Source: Entophlyctis helioformis (taxonomy: Eukaryota; Chytridiomycota; Chytridiomycetes; Chytridiales; Chytriomycetaceae). From it: 64,000 bases of DNA. This document shows, piece after piece, positions 37,579 through 48,476 of the stretch. The position numbers and the translations under genes were made by a program. Within the stretch, counting starts at the first letter, position 1; each line of letters opens with the position of its first letter. Below the pieces are notes generated by a model. That model was not told where the DNA came from. It did no database searches and saw only the letters and a program-made list of their open reading frames with translations. The stretch is from positions 62,001-126,000 of the forward strand of contig JAHLKH010000043.1 of NCBI GenBank assembly GCA_025526915.1, in the 5' to 3' direction.

Positions 37579-38272
37579 AGCCAGAGATCCATGTCAGCAC
37601 GGATGGCATCATGAACGTTGAGGCATTGCTTCTTCAACGCAGCCAGAACCTTCTCCATCGAGTGCACACTGCGCGACTCGCGGTACCTCCTGAACCAGGT
37701 TGAGGCGTTGCCCTTAAGATAAGAGGCAAGAACCGTCAGCCTCTGGTCCAGGGTCACCTCCCTGTCAAGGGCGGCTTAGTAACTCGCCACATCATCGACG
37801 AACTTAGCCGTCTCAGTGGGTGGTTCGTCTCCGCCGAAGACAACTGGCTTGGCCAGCGACTTCAGGATGCTGACATGGGCTGGGCCGTTACGCGCCGGCA
37901 CAGGCGTGGCCTGGCGGGCCTCCGCCATGGTTTGAGCCATCCAGCTCTGCGTCTCGGCAAGCTGGTTGAGCGCCTGTATGATCTGCAGCTGTTGCTGCTG
38001 TTGAACTGCATGGAGCGCGGCTTGTGTCTCCAGCAGTGCCCATTGCAGCTGCGCGACCTGTTCCAAAAGCTGCTGCGGCTGGAAGGTAGCATGATCGCCC
38101 ATACTACCCCAGTGCTACCAAATGTTGGCAGGCGGCTCAGATGTCGAAGGATGGTTGAATCCTCATCCAATATTCCAAACAATAAAATGCCCGTTGCCCG
38201 TTTGTCCCGTTCCAAATCCAGATGACATATCCAATCCAATAATCAGATAGCAATAGTGCCTGGGCGAATATT
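37579..38272 (-). pseudogene. Truncated gag fragment of the second LTR element, right copy, opposite strand
   Basis: Reads leftwards from the right tRNA-Gln: LTR-like segment, TGGTAGCACTGGGG, then gag from ATG at 38102 (GDHATFQPQQLLEQVAQLQ; ALLETQAALHAVQQQQ; FGGDEPPTETAKFVDDVASY). A TAA interrupts the frame, after which homology continues (LDQRLTVLASYLKGNASTWF). The first 230 bp are about 98% identical to the left copy; the gag bodies are only about 75% alike by eye. The two fragments meet tail to tail near 37578. Confidence 0.75.
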
Positions 38273-38450
38273 TCGTCGAAGGGGGTTCCATAGTGTAGGT
38301 GGTCATCACATAGGATTCTGATTCCTGAGACCCGAGTTCGAATCTCGGTGGGACCTTCCTTTTTCATCTGCTTTCCTTTTTGCTGCTCGTCACAACATCC
38401 TGCAGGATCGTTGCTCCACTCTTGTTTTGAAAGCCATCAATCCCCTCGTG
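38273..38450. repeat. Right arm of long inverted repeat (tRNA-Gln and flank)
   Basis: Inverted copy of 30851-31029, ending at CCCCTCGTG (38450). Outside this point the two flanks are unrelated. Confidence 0.93.
38284..38355 (+). tRNA. tRNA-Gln: tRNA-Gln(CUG), right copy
   Basis: Same 72-nt sequence as the left copy, on the opposite strand, with anticodon CTG and a TTTTT terminator shortly downstream. Its 5' flank TTCGTCGAAGGGG is the mirror of the flank that received insertions on the left. Confidence 0.95.
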
Positions 38451-38636
38451 TTTAGCGGACTTCCTGCAAGCGTTTATTTGTGTGTGCCAGTCTGAGCTCT
38501 GAGCACACAGGCAGCGCGCTTTCCACCTGCAGTTCTGTGGTTGGCCATGGCCGCGCCACTGGCCAGCATGTAAAGATCACAAGCCACAGCATCCTCAACC
38601 TATCCCGTATATAAAAGCCTCGTATATGTAAATAGA
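38451..38636. other. Intergenic stretch right of the inverted repeat
   Basis: About 185 bp of unique sequence between the repeat and the next gene's 3' end. It contains TATATAAAAG at about 38609, but no supported plus-strand gene follows it. Nothing else is visible. Confidence 0.4.
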
Positions 38637-39519
38637 TCACACGGCCAGATCGTCATGCCGCAACCAAACTGCCCATCGCCGCCTATCCAGGGGACGCAGA
38701 TACATGCCCACAACGACTGTTCCGAGCCGGCTGCTCAGTGATGTGATGGTGTCCATCAGCACCCGTCGCTCGTGCGGCCGTATCCTGATCCAGAACATGG
38801 GCGATCGGGCGTACACCACAACCAGCGGCACGAGCATGCGTCCTTGGTTGTGTCCATCCTGGTGGCCGCGTGGTAGCGGAAACAAGGAGGGCGACTCGAT
38901 ATGGTGCGAGAGGACAGACAGAGCCGCGAGGACTTCGTGTGACGTCTTGGGCCGAGTGATCAACACCGTCTTGTCAAAAGCCGCCGACAGGACATCTGGC
39001 GTGCCGTTGGAGGACTCTGGCTTGGATTGGTGGACGACATGGTGCTTGAGAGCAGTGATGGAGATGCCCGGCGTGGTGGCGTCAATGAGGAGAACACTCG
39101 GCGCGGCGCCGTGCTGGATGTGCTGCTGGGCCAGGGACGACTTGAGCACCGCGGCAATGAGCGTCTGTCGGCCCATCGTCCGTCCATCCATCCATCCATC
39201 CCAACTCTGTCAGTCTGTGGATTGCCATTCGATGCGAGCTGCCCGTTCAACTCACGGCGAGGGTGTGCAGGTCCTGGTCGGGCGTTCTGTCGCCCGCGAG
39301 GGCAGACGGTGAGACGGCGGCAGAGAGGACAGGCTCAAGACGCAGCATGTTGCATTGCCAGCGGTGCCACAGCCATGTGCCCGGCTCGCTCTGCAGCCCC
39401 GAACTTGCGCTCTGCACAAGCGGCGTCGCGCCTGGTCGAAACAGCCCTGTCCGATCTGGCATTGTGGACTGGTCGGACAAGCGTCTGCTTTGAATCAACA
39501 AGCAAAGACATAAATACAC
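38637..39519 (-). CDS. Unrecognised protein, possibly RecA-fold (XRCC2-like)
   Basis: Two exons joined by an intron (about 39245 to 39173) with GTGAGT/CAG borders. The joined protein reads ...DLHTLA-TLIAAVLKSSLAQQ, then PSVLLIDATTPG (Walker-B-like strand), DKTVLITRPKTSHEVLAALS, VPLVVVYARSPMFWIRIR and SSRLGTVVVGMYLRP. The order of strands and helices resembles XRCC2/RAD51 paralogues (LFID..., helix LLLTLYSLE, FYWIDR, LVLFATTQ), but no GKT P-loop is visible and similarity is weak. The N terminus is uncertain; an ATG at about 39466 is possible. An overlapping plus-strand frame (38704-39312) is less protein-like. Treat the function as unknown. Confidence 0.4.
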
Positions 39520-39568
39520 CAGCAGGGTTCATTGCAGATGAGGATATGGACGAGGGAATGCAGAGCCA

Positions 39569-42500
39569 TCACGAGGGGGGCGGCATGGCAACAGGCCGTC
39601 GACGAACGCCCAAAGTCCGCATGGTTTTGGCTTTCGGTGTCGGCGTTGTTGCTATGTTGTTGCTTGCTGCCAACCTGCTGATGCTGCCAAAGCCTGCATT
39701 GCTGCTGAGGCCGAGACTGATTGAGAGCCGTCTCTTCTGGGCGACGCTTGGCGTGAATGGCTGATCAGTTGGCTGAGGGTAGTCAAATAGGGCATTATCG
39801 GCATCGCGTTGCTGCTGCTGCTGCTGCTGCTCCGGCTCAACATGAATGTCTGGATAAGGCTCCTGGGCAGCAGCTTCCACTTCCGCAGGCAGTTCTTGCC
39901 TTGCTGTTGCCCTGCTGTTGCTCCTGCTGTTGCTCCTGCCTGTTGCTTGCTGTTGCTCCTGCTGTTGCTCCTGCTGCTCTTGTTGGACAGTTGGTGGCCG
40001 ATCGGTCTCGCTCTCGGTCTCGCCCTCGTCATCATCCAGTGTTTGCGACCCAGCCGCAGCTACAGGCAACGACGCACGGACAGGAGGGCTCAATCGACCG
40101 TGTCTCGCGTTCCTGGCCGACCGCCCACGGCTTGGAGATGGGTCGTACCAAAGAGGCCCAGAGCCGACCACCACAATCGGCTGGAACGTCTTGACGCGGC
40201 CAGCAGCATCACGCACAGGCACCTCGACCTTGCGCTCGTTCTTCCAGTACTCGAGCGGCCGCATGATGGTGCGTCCTGACCGTGTGCGCTGCTCAGAGCC
40301 AACACTGTGTGGAGCCACAGTCGGCTGGAATGCACCGCGGCTCGAGCCGGCCGTTGCCGAGGGCGAGACGGATGGCGATGACGGATCGGGAGAAAACACC
40401 CGGCGTTTGGTGATGGGCTCTGAGCGACGTCGTTGCGCTGGCGTCCGTTTGCGCTTGCTGCCCGGCTGTTCGTGTGTCCATGCATCGCCGTCTTCATGGC
40501 CCGAATCCTCGTCGCTGGTCTGGCGTTGCTTCTGCTGCTTCTGCTGTTGCTTCTGCTGCTGCTCTGCTTCGCTCGACTCGTTTTCGGTGTCGTCGTCATC
40601 AAGATCACGCAGCCTTGTCTTTTGCTTCCGCTTGGGCTTGGGCTTGGGTGTTTTGGATGCTGCTGCTGATGCCGTGCGACGCGGTGCCGAGGCTGGAGGA
40701 CGGCCGCGTCGGGGTTTCGGGGCAGCGGGCGTCGACAGTAACGCGTCAAGAGCACGTTTCCTTGAAGGCTGCCGTTGGGGTTGCTCTTGCTGTTGATAAA
40801 CAGCCTCAATGCGGTCCTGGGGCATGGTCAACTCATCGACATCACTGTCGACATGAATGCTGTGGTCGACGAGCTTCCCAGCATGCTCATTATGGCGGTC
40901 ATGACCACTGGGGGACGGCCATGCTGCTGTGTGGTTGGGTATCGGAGCAGTCTCGTATGTGATGTCGTCCATTTGTGCGCCGTCCTGCTCCAAGCCGACT
41001 ATGACGGCTATATCTGGTTTCAAACGGCGTGGCTGATCGCTTGCCATGACGTTGTTGCTGCCGTCGCTTTCAGATGCGGCCGGATCCTTGGCTGCCAAGA
41101 CATCTGCTGCGGCGGCGACTGCTGCGGCAATGGTCATCGCAGATGCGTCAGAGTCGTCTCCAGTTGCATGGTCGCCCGCGTCGTCTGCAACGTCGCCGCC
41201 TTGATGTTCTTGATCGTCTTGATCGTCTTCCAGCGAGATCTGAGGCAGCTTGCGACCGCTCTGAAGGCGGAATGACCGCGGGGTGATGGGACGCACCGGC
41301 TCCTCGTCGTCGTCAACGTCAGCAGGGAGCACATCAAGACCGCGAGACGCCACAGTATGTACAGCACTGTCCACGTGATTGGAAAGAGACTCGTCGCGGT
41401 CTTGACGTTGGTCTTGGTCTTCAAAGCCTGGCGGATCCCCTCCATCTAGACCAAGGCTTGGCTCGCGGGCCATATCATCCACCTCGTGTGCTGGAGGCAA
41501 TATGCTTGCGCTGCTCTCGGCTGGATCTGTAATGGTATCCTGCTGGTTATCAGACGCCAGGCTGGTATGGACAAGATTAAGCTGCGCATGCTGGTGCTCC
41601 TGATGCTGCTGTTGAACTGGCGAGCGGGGTGCCGCCTGATGAAGCGGGCTGGCTTCTTGCGCAGCAGTGCAGAGAAGAGTCGCAGGAGAGAGCGGCTGTC
41701 GAGTGTCCTGCGCCACAGCATGTGCGCCATACTGCGCATCGAGCATTGTGACATCATGCTCTGCATGGGCCGTGCCTGCTTGTCCAACAGAGTCCGCAGA
41801 AGCATCGACGTCCATCTGGGAATCGCACAACGGCATTTGCGTCTCGGCAGGCTCGGCGTCTGGCGGAGGCGAGTCCAGACTGATGGGTTCGACGCCAGGC
41901 TCGGTCGGAGCCAATGTAACCCATTTGAGAACGGCGCCTGCTTGAGGGCCTGGCTCGTCGACGGTGTCGTCCAGCTCTTGCCGCCCTGGGGCTGTGTGCT
42001 TCTCAACCAGCTGCTGCTCTTGAGCCTGCTCTAGCTGTGTCTGGACAGGAACCGCCCCGTCTGCGGCAGAAACGCTGCTGCTAGATGTGGCGTGGACAGA
42101 ACGCTGCTCATCCTGGTCGATGGCTGTTGCAGCGAGCGTGTCGAGTCCAGCTGATGCGGCCTTTGGAGCAGGCGGAGCTGCGTCGGACTCTTTGCAGTCG
42201 TCCGTTTGCTCGACTTGCCGTTCTTGCTCTGGCGATGTCTCTTGAACGGCTTGTGTCTCTTGTAAGGTGTGCGCATCCATGTCTTTGGCTGCTTCAGCAT
42301 CCGCTTGAGGTGCCGCGTGATCGTCGTTGGCTACGACGTTGTCAGCCAGAGGCTTGACGACTGCAATTGCATCTGCATCCATACCGCCACCAGGAACGCC
42401 GTTTGGACATGCGGCGGCGGCCAGCGGCTGCACAGCAAGTGCGTCGGGGACGCCTGGCGCCTTGTGAGCGTCGGGCAACGCGTCGACAGCGGGCTGCTTG

Positions 42501-44478
42501 CGGCTCGGCCGTCGGCTGCGCGTCGTCGTCGTTGACATTGTTGGTGCAGAAGCAGTAGTGCCTATAGCGGGCCGCTGTGTGTGGCTGCCCATGGACTTGA
42601 GCTCGTCAAGCACGCGCTGCCTCCACGTGTCCGGAAAGCCGTCGGCAAAGTCGTTGCAGAAGCCGCTGCTGAAGCCCTGGTTGCGCATCTCCTGGGCCTG
42701 GATGTTGCCAATGAGCACGTAGCTCTTTCCGGAAGAGGTCAGGAGCGTGCGGCTGCCCTGCCTGTCTATGATGAGCGAGCTGCTCCACACCTGCAGGCCA
42801 AGCCAAGCCAGCCAGCGTTGATGGCACGGCCCGTACGAACCCATGTGAGCCGACAGGCACAGGCAGACAGGCACAGACAGGCACAGACAGGCACAGACAG
42901 GCACAGACAGGCACGCACCTGTCTGCTGGATGCTTGGCCGTGCACGTCGACCAGCAGGCCGACCACCACAATCCACATACGGCAGCCAAAGCGCGCGTGG
43001 TCCTCGGCCGGCGTGGCTGGCGAGAGGCATGGCAGAGCGTCAGTCGTGTCTCACGCGACGGCACAGCAGCACAGGCGGCGAGGCAGTGCATGAGACACGC
43101 GGTGCGTGAGACGCGTACGTTTGGGCAGAAGGAACCAGTCGGTGAGGTAGCGCGTGTGCGGCGGCGGCACAACGAGCGACGCCGAGCGAGACGCCCTGAG
43201 AGACGCCCGCGCGGGCTGTGCCGGGGCCGGCTTGTGGGAGGCAGCCGCCATCGTCTGCGTTTGCGTTGCGATTGGAGCGGCTGCGTCTGTAGCTGTGCAG
43301 GTGCAGGTGCAGGTGCCGAGACGGTCAGCGTCGCGGACGGCTCGTGCTGCTGTGGCTGCTGCGATGGTTGTTGCGATGGTTGCGATGGTTGTTGCGGTGG
43401 CTGCCTGTTGCCCTGCACGTCTGCCGCTGCTTGACGAGGCAGATCCGTCGCCGGCTCTGCGGCTGGTGGTGCCGCTGCCGGACAAGGCGGCTGGTCTGAT
43501 GCAGCGACTGCGGCACCTGCTTCGGCACCTGCTTCGACACCTGCATCGACATCGCCGTCGCCGTCGCCGTCCAGGTCCAGATCCAGGTCCATGTCCACGT
43601 CGTCGAGCCCGTCCAGCCCGCCACCGCCGGCGCCGTCCATCAGCAGCGCAAGCTCTGTCTTGGACATGAGCATGTGCGACGGGCCCTTGCGCCGGTCCGA
43701 CAGCGACGCCGACATGACGTAGAACTCTTGCTCCAGATCCTGCCAGCGCAAGCAGACAGCCAGACAGCCATCCATCCAGGCAGACAGGCAGCCACACACG
43801 CCGTGTCAGCACCAACCAACACACAGTCGCATACACACAAAGAGCCTGCCAGCACACGCAGCCAGCGAGCGTACACACCTCGGCGGTCCACAGGCGGTCG
43901 CCCAGACCCAGAGCGTCGGCGTTCAAGTCGAGCGGCTCCGTGTCGTGCTCCTCGGCCGCCGACGCCGCTGCTATCTGCGACAGCGACGCTGCCACGGCGC
44001 ACGTCCCGGCACGCCTGCCACTGCCCCGACTGCCCGTCCCGACCGCTGTGCCCGGCATGGCGGCCATCGGCGTTGCGGATGCCGCGGCCGGCGTCGCATC
44101 GGCCAGACTGCTGTGGACGGTTGCGCTGCTCGAGTGTCGCAGCAGCGACGGCAACACGGAGATGGGCACGGATGTCGGTGCGGACTGCGACTGTGGGATG
44201 TCGGTACGGGTGCAGAGGGTGCTGCCGACTGCAGGGGCCTGAGCAGCAGCGAGTGCGGCGTGTGTGCGTGTCCGGGCTGGCCAGCGTGCGGCAGCGGTTG
44301 GTGTCGCTGCTGCTGCTGTCGCTGCTGCTGCTGCTGCTGCTGATGTGCGAGTGTTGTGTCCACCATGGCGGCGCTGCCGCTGTTCGATTTCGCGCAAACG
44401 ATGCAGAGCGCGCGGCACCCGGCGAATCATCCCGCGGAGTCTGGACGCTCGGCATTTCGCGGCAAGCGGCTGGCTCAA
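39569..44478 (-). CDS. KNL2: KNL2/M18BP1-like centromere protein with SANTA domain and CENP-C motif
   Basis: KNL2/M18BP1 licenses CENP-A deposition at centromeres. A SANTA domain is spread over exons: YLTDWFLLPK (about 43135), FGCRMWIVVVGLLVDVHGQ (about 42960), and VWSSSLIIDRQGSRTLLTSS, SYVLIGNIQAQEM, GFSSGFCNDFADGFPDTW (42790-42625). A very acidic, Gln-rich low-complexity region follows, an AT-hook-like KPRRGRPPAS near 40700, then a CENP-C motif near 40270-40210 (RSGRTIMRPLEYWKNERKV). There is no cupin domain, so it is not CENP-C itself. Upstream exons to about 44400 are low complexity; the start codon is uncertain and the frame changes near 43280 (indel or small intron). Intron near 42850-42914 holds a 10-bp tandem repeat. 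Confidence 0.72.
42854..42914. repeat. 10-bp tandem repeat (GGCACAGACA)n in KNL2 intron
   Basis: About six decamer copies within the intron between the SANTA-domain exons. Read through in other frames it yields spurious Cys/Leu/Val repeats. Confidence 0.9.
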
Positions 44479-44638
44479 GAGGCAGGCCGGGCAGTGCCAA
44501 GATCGTCGAGGGATTCATTCAGAAGAGGAAGCAAACGTTCACAAGAAGAAGGAAATGAGGGTCAGGCCACAGGGTCAAAAGCATCATACGGGAAAGGAAA
44601 GAGAAGAAGAGGAAACCGAAAGAGAGACAGAGGAAGAC

Positions 44639-47600
44639 TTAGATAAGCGTGCCGAGAATGTCGTCATAGATGGTCGAAAACACTCCTTGTTGTGTCGCGC
44701 AAGCGTCGCCACGCGCAGCGACAGCCCCTCGAGCTCCGTGCCCACAAGGTCAAGCCCGTGGCTCGCCAGCGAGTCTCGTCGGAACGATCCGCGTCCATGT
44801 GCTGGCGAACCACGTTCTGGATGCGCCGGCTCAGCAGCGTAAACACTGGGTCGCGGTACGACAGCGTCTTGTCGACCATGTTGCGCACCAGCGACTCTTG
44901 CTCAGACGACACGCGTCGCGTGTGCGAGCCGCCTGCCTGGAGCACATGCGCCGACGACGTGGTCTGCGACAGGCTCTCGAGAAGCGCGGCTTTGCGCGCA
45001 AAGAGGCCGTTGACCGTCGAGATGATGATGAGCGACAGGCTCTCGACGTTGGTGCCCGAGTCTTTGAGCAGCACAAACAGCTTCTTGCGCAGCTCCTTGA
45101 GGGCAAGCGGCTCGGACCGCAGCTCGGGCAGAATGTTCTTGCTGAGCATGAGCAGCGCAGACACAATCGTGAGCGCCTGGGCCTCGTTCTGGAACCCAAA
45201 CAGACGCTCGGCGTCCATGGAGAGTGTCTCTGGGACATTGTCCGGGCCGATGGGCGTCGTGCCAAAGACCAGGCTGAGAATGGCGGTATGGAAGACGTCC
45301 TCGTAGCGCACGCGCAGGTCGGGGTGCGACAGGTTTTCCGGGTTGCGCGACGCAGCCACAGACTCGAGCGCATGCACAGCCGTCTCGAGCCATTCGGTGG
45401 TGCGCGCAAGCGACGCCTGGCCGTTGGCGAGGGCCACCGTGAACTTTTGGCGCTCGTACTCGACGCCTGGCGCATGAGGTGCGGCTTGAGCTTCTGCAGA
45501 CGGTAGTTGGCCAGATCCAGCTTCATCTCGTCGACAATCTCGAGTGTGCGTGCGAGGGCACTGACCACGTCGGTCTCGGTCGCTAGGCGCGGATCGAGGC
45601 ATCGCGCATCGGTGCACACAGCTGCAGCATCTTGGATGCAATGTACGCAATGCAGCGCGGCAGATCAAACACAAAGCGCGACATTTGCTGCTTGATGAGG
45701 TCAAAGTCGAGTGCCTCGTGGATCTCTTGCGCAACATGGCCTTGCTCAGAGACCATGCTGAGCAGGCCCTGCTTGATGTCGGACAGGATGCCCAGGGCCT
45801 GCGATCCGTATCCGCTTTGTGCAATCTCGTCGCGGACGCCGTCGAAAAAGGCCCGACGAGCCACAGCAGCCACCTGCTCTTCAAACTGGCTGCGCTTGGG
45901 CCGCTTGAGGCTAAAGTCGGGGTCCATGACCAGCTCGTGTGCAAGCTGCTCGTTGGAAAACACCTGGCCAAACTCTGGCGCCACAGACTGGATGGCCGGC
46001 GCCATGCCGTGCGATGCAGATGGCATGCTCGGCTCGTTGCGCTGGTCGTTGGTGACAGGCTGCTGCTGCTGCTGCTGACGTCCCGTGCGCTCGGGGCTCT
46101 TTGTGGGCGATCCAGACCGGCCGCTGCGCGACGACTGCGACGACATGCGGCGACTCTGCGTGACCGAGTCAGCGCGACGGCCGGGCAGCTGCGACTGGAA
46201 CAGCTGGGAGACGTGCTGCGGTGCGCCGATTCGCTCGTGGCCGAGATGAACGACGCCCGAGTCTGGCGAGACTCTGGCGATGTCGAGAGACGGGTATCTG
46301 GCGACGACGAGAGACGCGTCTCGTGCGGCGCGACGGAATGCGGATGGGGCTGGACGGCACCATCTCCACATCCTGCGCGGCAAGCTCGGCATGCAGGCGC
46401 GAGCGGGCAGCCTCGAGCCGAGCAATGGCCGGAGCGCCAAACTTTTCAATGCGGTCGTGGATCTGGTGCTGCTGCTCGTCGATGCGCGGAGCCCACTCGG
46501 TCTCGGCATCCTCCTGGTCCTTGACCGAGAGCCAGAGACGCTCCAGATCCAAAAAGTGGGAGACGAGATCGTCGATGAGCTTGTGCATGTCCTGCGACTT
46601 CCATGCCTCGAATGCGGCGTAGTAGGCCATGTATGACTTGAGGAAGGATCGACCGAGGATGTGCAGGTCGTCTGCCGGGGTCGCAGCAGCAGTGGCTGTC
46701 CATGCATCAAAGTCGGCCAGCATGGACTCTGCCAGCGACTTGAGATCCTGTTATTGCGATCGATGAATGGATCGATGGCATCATCACCGTCGTCGCCACC
46801 GACATCGGCATGGTCGACATCGGCATGGTCGACAGCAGAAGGTTGTGGAACACGAGATTGGTCAGCGCCGGATGGTCAGCACTGGCAGATAGCAGCCACG
46901 TTGGCAGGCATGGCAGACAAGCGTGCACAGTACAGCACGTACATCAAGCGAGTCACGCACCTGTTCCTGCGGGCCAATGGTCTGCAGAGTGTCTTGCGGG
47001 TGGCCAATGATCATGTAGGCCGACAGGAACACCCGGGCGGGGTTCTTCCACAGCGACGACGAGATGGGCGGATCGGCCAGCTTCTTGGCACGCAGCAGCA
47101 GCCGGCCGGCAGCCTTGATCAGGCGGTCCGTCTGCAGCATGCGGATGAGGCGCTGGAACGGCATGGCCGACGCCGTCTCGATCGACAGGCCCGTGCGCCG
47201 GAACGCCAGCACGAGCGGGGCGAGCTTGCAGCGACGCCACCACGCCTGGATGGCTTCGGCCGCCTCGTCGCGCACGAGCTCTGTTTCCTGGTTGGCCCAC
47301 GAGTCCGGGTCAAACAGCCGCGACCGGGGGATGGTGAGCAGGCGCTGGCGGCGCTTGGCGGTGGTGTGCATGCGGGCGTCGATGGCCGACTTGAGGGCCG
47401 TCTTTTCCTGCTGCGCCTTGAGCGCCTGCGAGCGGGCGACGGCCTTGGCGTGCGCCACCGTCTGCGCCAGCATCTGCACCCGCTCGTTCATGAGCGACTG
47501 CCGGTTGCGGGATGCGAGTTCAAGCGTCTCCTGGATGCGCGATCGCTTGATGGACGAGTCGCCCGTCATGCGCTGGTTGACGGCGGCCACGGCCTGGCGG

Positions 47601-48091
47601 ATGTGGTCGGTGCGGCGCGCGAGCTTGGCGCGGCGGGCCTCGATGAATGCCGTGTGGCGGGCAGCGCCGTTCGAGTGCGAGTGCTCCGAGTGGTGGCCAT
47701 GGTGGTCATGCGAAGCGTGCACGCCTGCACCAGCACTTGCACTTGCACCAGCGACGTGCTGCGAGAGCGATTGCGTGAGCAGGGACTGCGACGCCTGCGG
47801 CCGCTGCGGCGTGGTGGGCGAGATGGACATGGCCACGGGCGAGCGGGCGGCGTGGTTGCCAATCGGCGACGGGGCAAGCGAGCCGGGCCCGCTGCGATGC
47901 ACATCCACGGCCGGCTGGATCTTTTGGCCAAATCGTGCCGCGAGGTGCTTGGGACGGCCGGCGGGCTGCGTGAGGCCGTGGACGTCAATCACAAAAAAGT
48001 CGGTCGAGTTGAGGTGGGCGGCAGCGTCGCTGCCCGAGGAGCTGCCCGCGCCTGCCGAGGCATTTGCATGGGCGTGCCTGTTGTGCTCCAT
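44639..48091 (-). CDS. TCP11/SOK1-family protein with IQ motif (several apparent frame breaks)
   Basis: TCP11-family helical protein; yeast Sok1 acts in cAMP signalling and mouse TCP11 in sperm. ATG at 48091. The N-terminal part has a basic helical region (AFIEARRAKLARRTDHIR), an IQ-like motif (AAEAIQAWWRRCKL) and the family block ARVFLSAYMIIGHPQDTL, then an intron (46961 to about 46748). Later blocks: LAHELVMDPDFSLKRP, ILSDIKQGLLSMV, YIASKMLQLCAPMRDA, EIVDEMKLDLANYRLQKLKP, VEYERQKFTVALANG, GLDLVGTELEGLSLRVATLA and VFSTIYDDILGTLI before TAA at 44639. Following homology requires single-base frame corrections near 45586, 45466, 44772 and 44686, and perhaps 46340. Either a decaying gene or uncorrected sequence errors. 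Confidence 0.75.
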
Positions 48092-48476
48092 TTGCTGCTG
48101 CTGCTGCTGCTACTACTGCGGGCGATGCCGGCGGTGTTGGGAACCGAATGGAATCGGAGTGGTGGTGGTAGTGGCTCAGCAACCTGCTGCTGAAGGTGAA
48201 CAGAACGTTTGCAAGGGAGCTGTGTGTGGGTGCTGGTCCCAGTGCGGGGGCTGGTGCAAAGAGGCAATCAATCGCTGGTTCTTTGGGATGCCTGCAGCTG
48301 GCGACAGGCGGCCGTGTGAGTTGTTGTTGTCAAGGCCTCACTTGCCAAATACACGTTTGCAAAGGCTGGTCAAGGCGGCCTTGGGCGTGGATCTGAATCG
48401 ACGTGGAGGAGTCATGAGCTGCAAGTGCCCAACCGGCCGGCCATTCATTCATCACCCAAACAAATCGCAGGCGCAG

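Noticed and set aside
38704..39312. 202-residue plus-strand frame with a TATAAAAG box upstream at 38609
   Set aside because: Composition (many Cys, Trp, Arg) and no conserved motif; the minus-strand frame has better strand/helix patterning, though this call is not certain.
39540..39764. Plus-strand frame with a hydrophobic segment that looks like a membrane protein
   Set aside because: Antisense to the C-terminal coding part of the KNL2-like gene; the hydrophobic run mirrors its low-complexity sequence.
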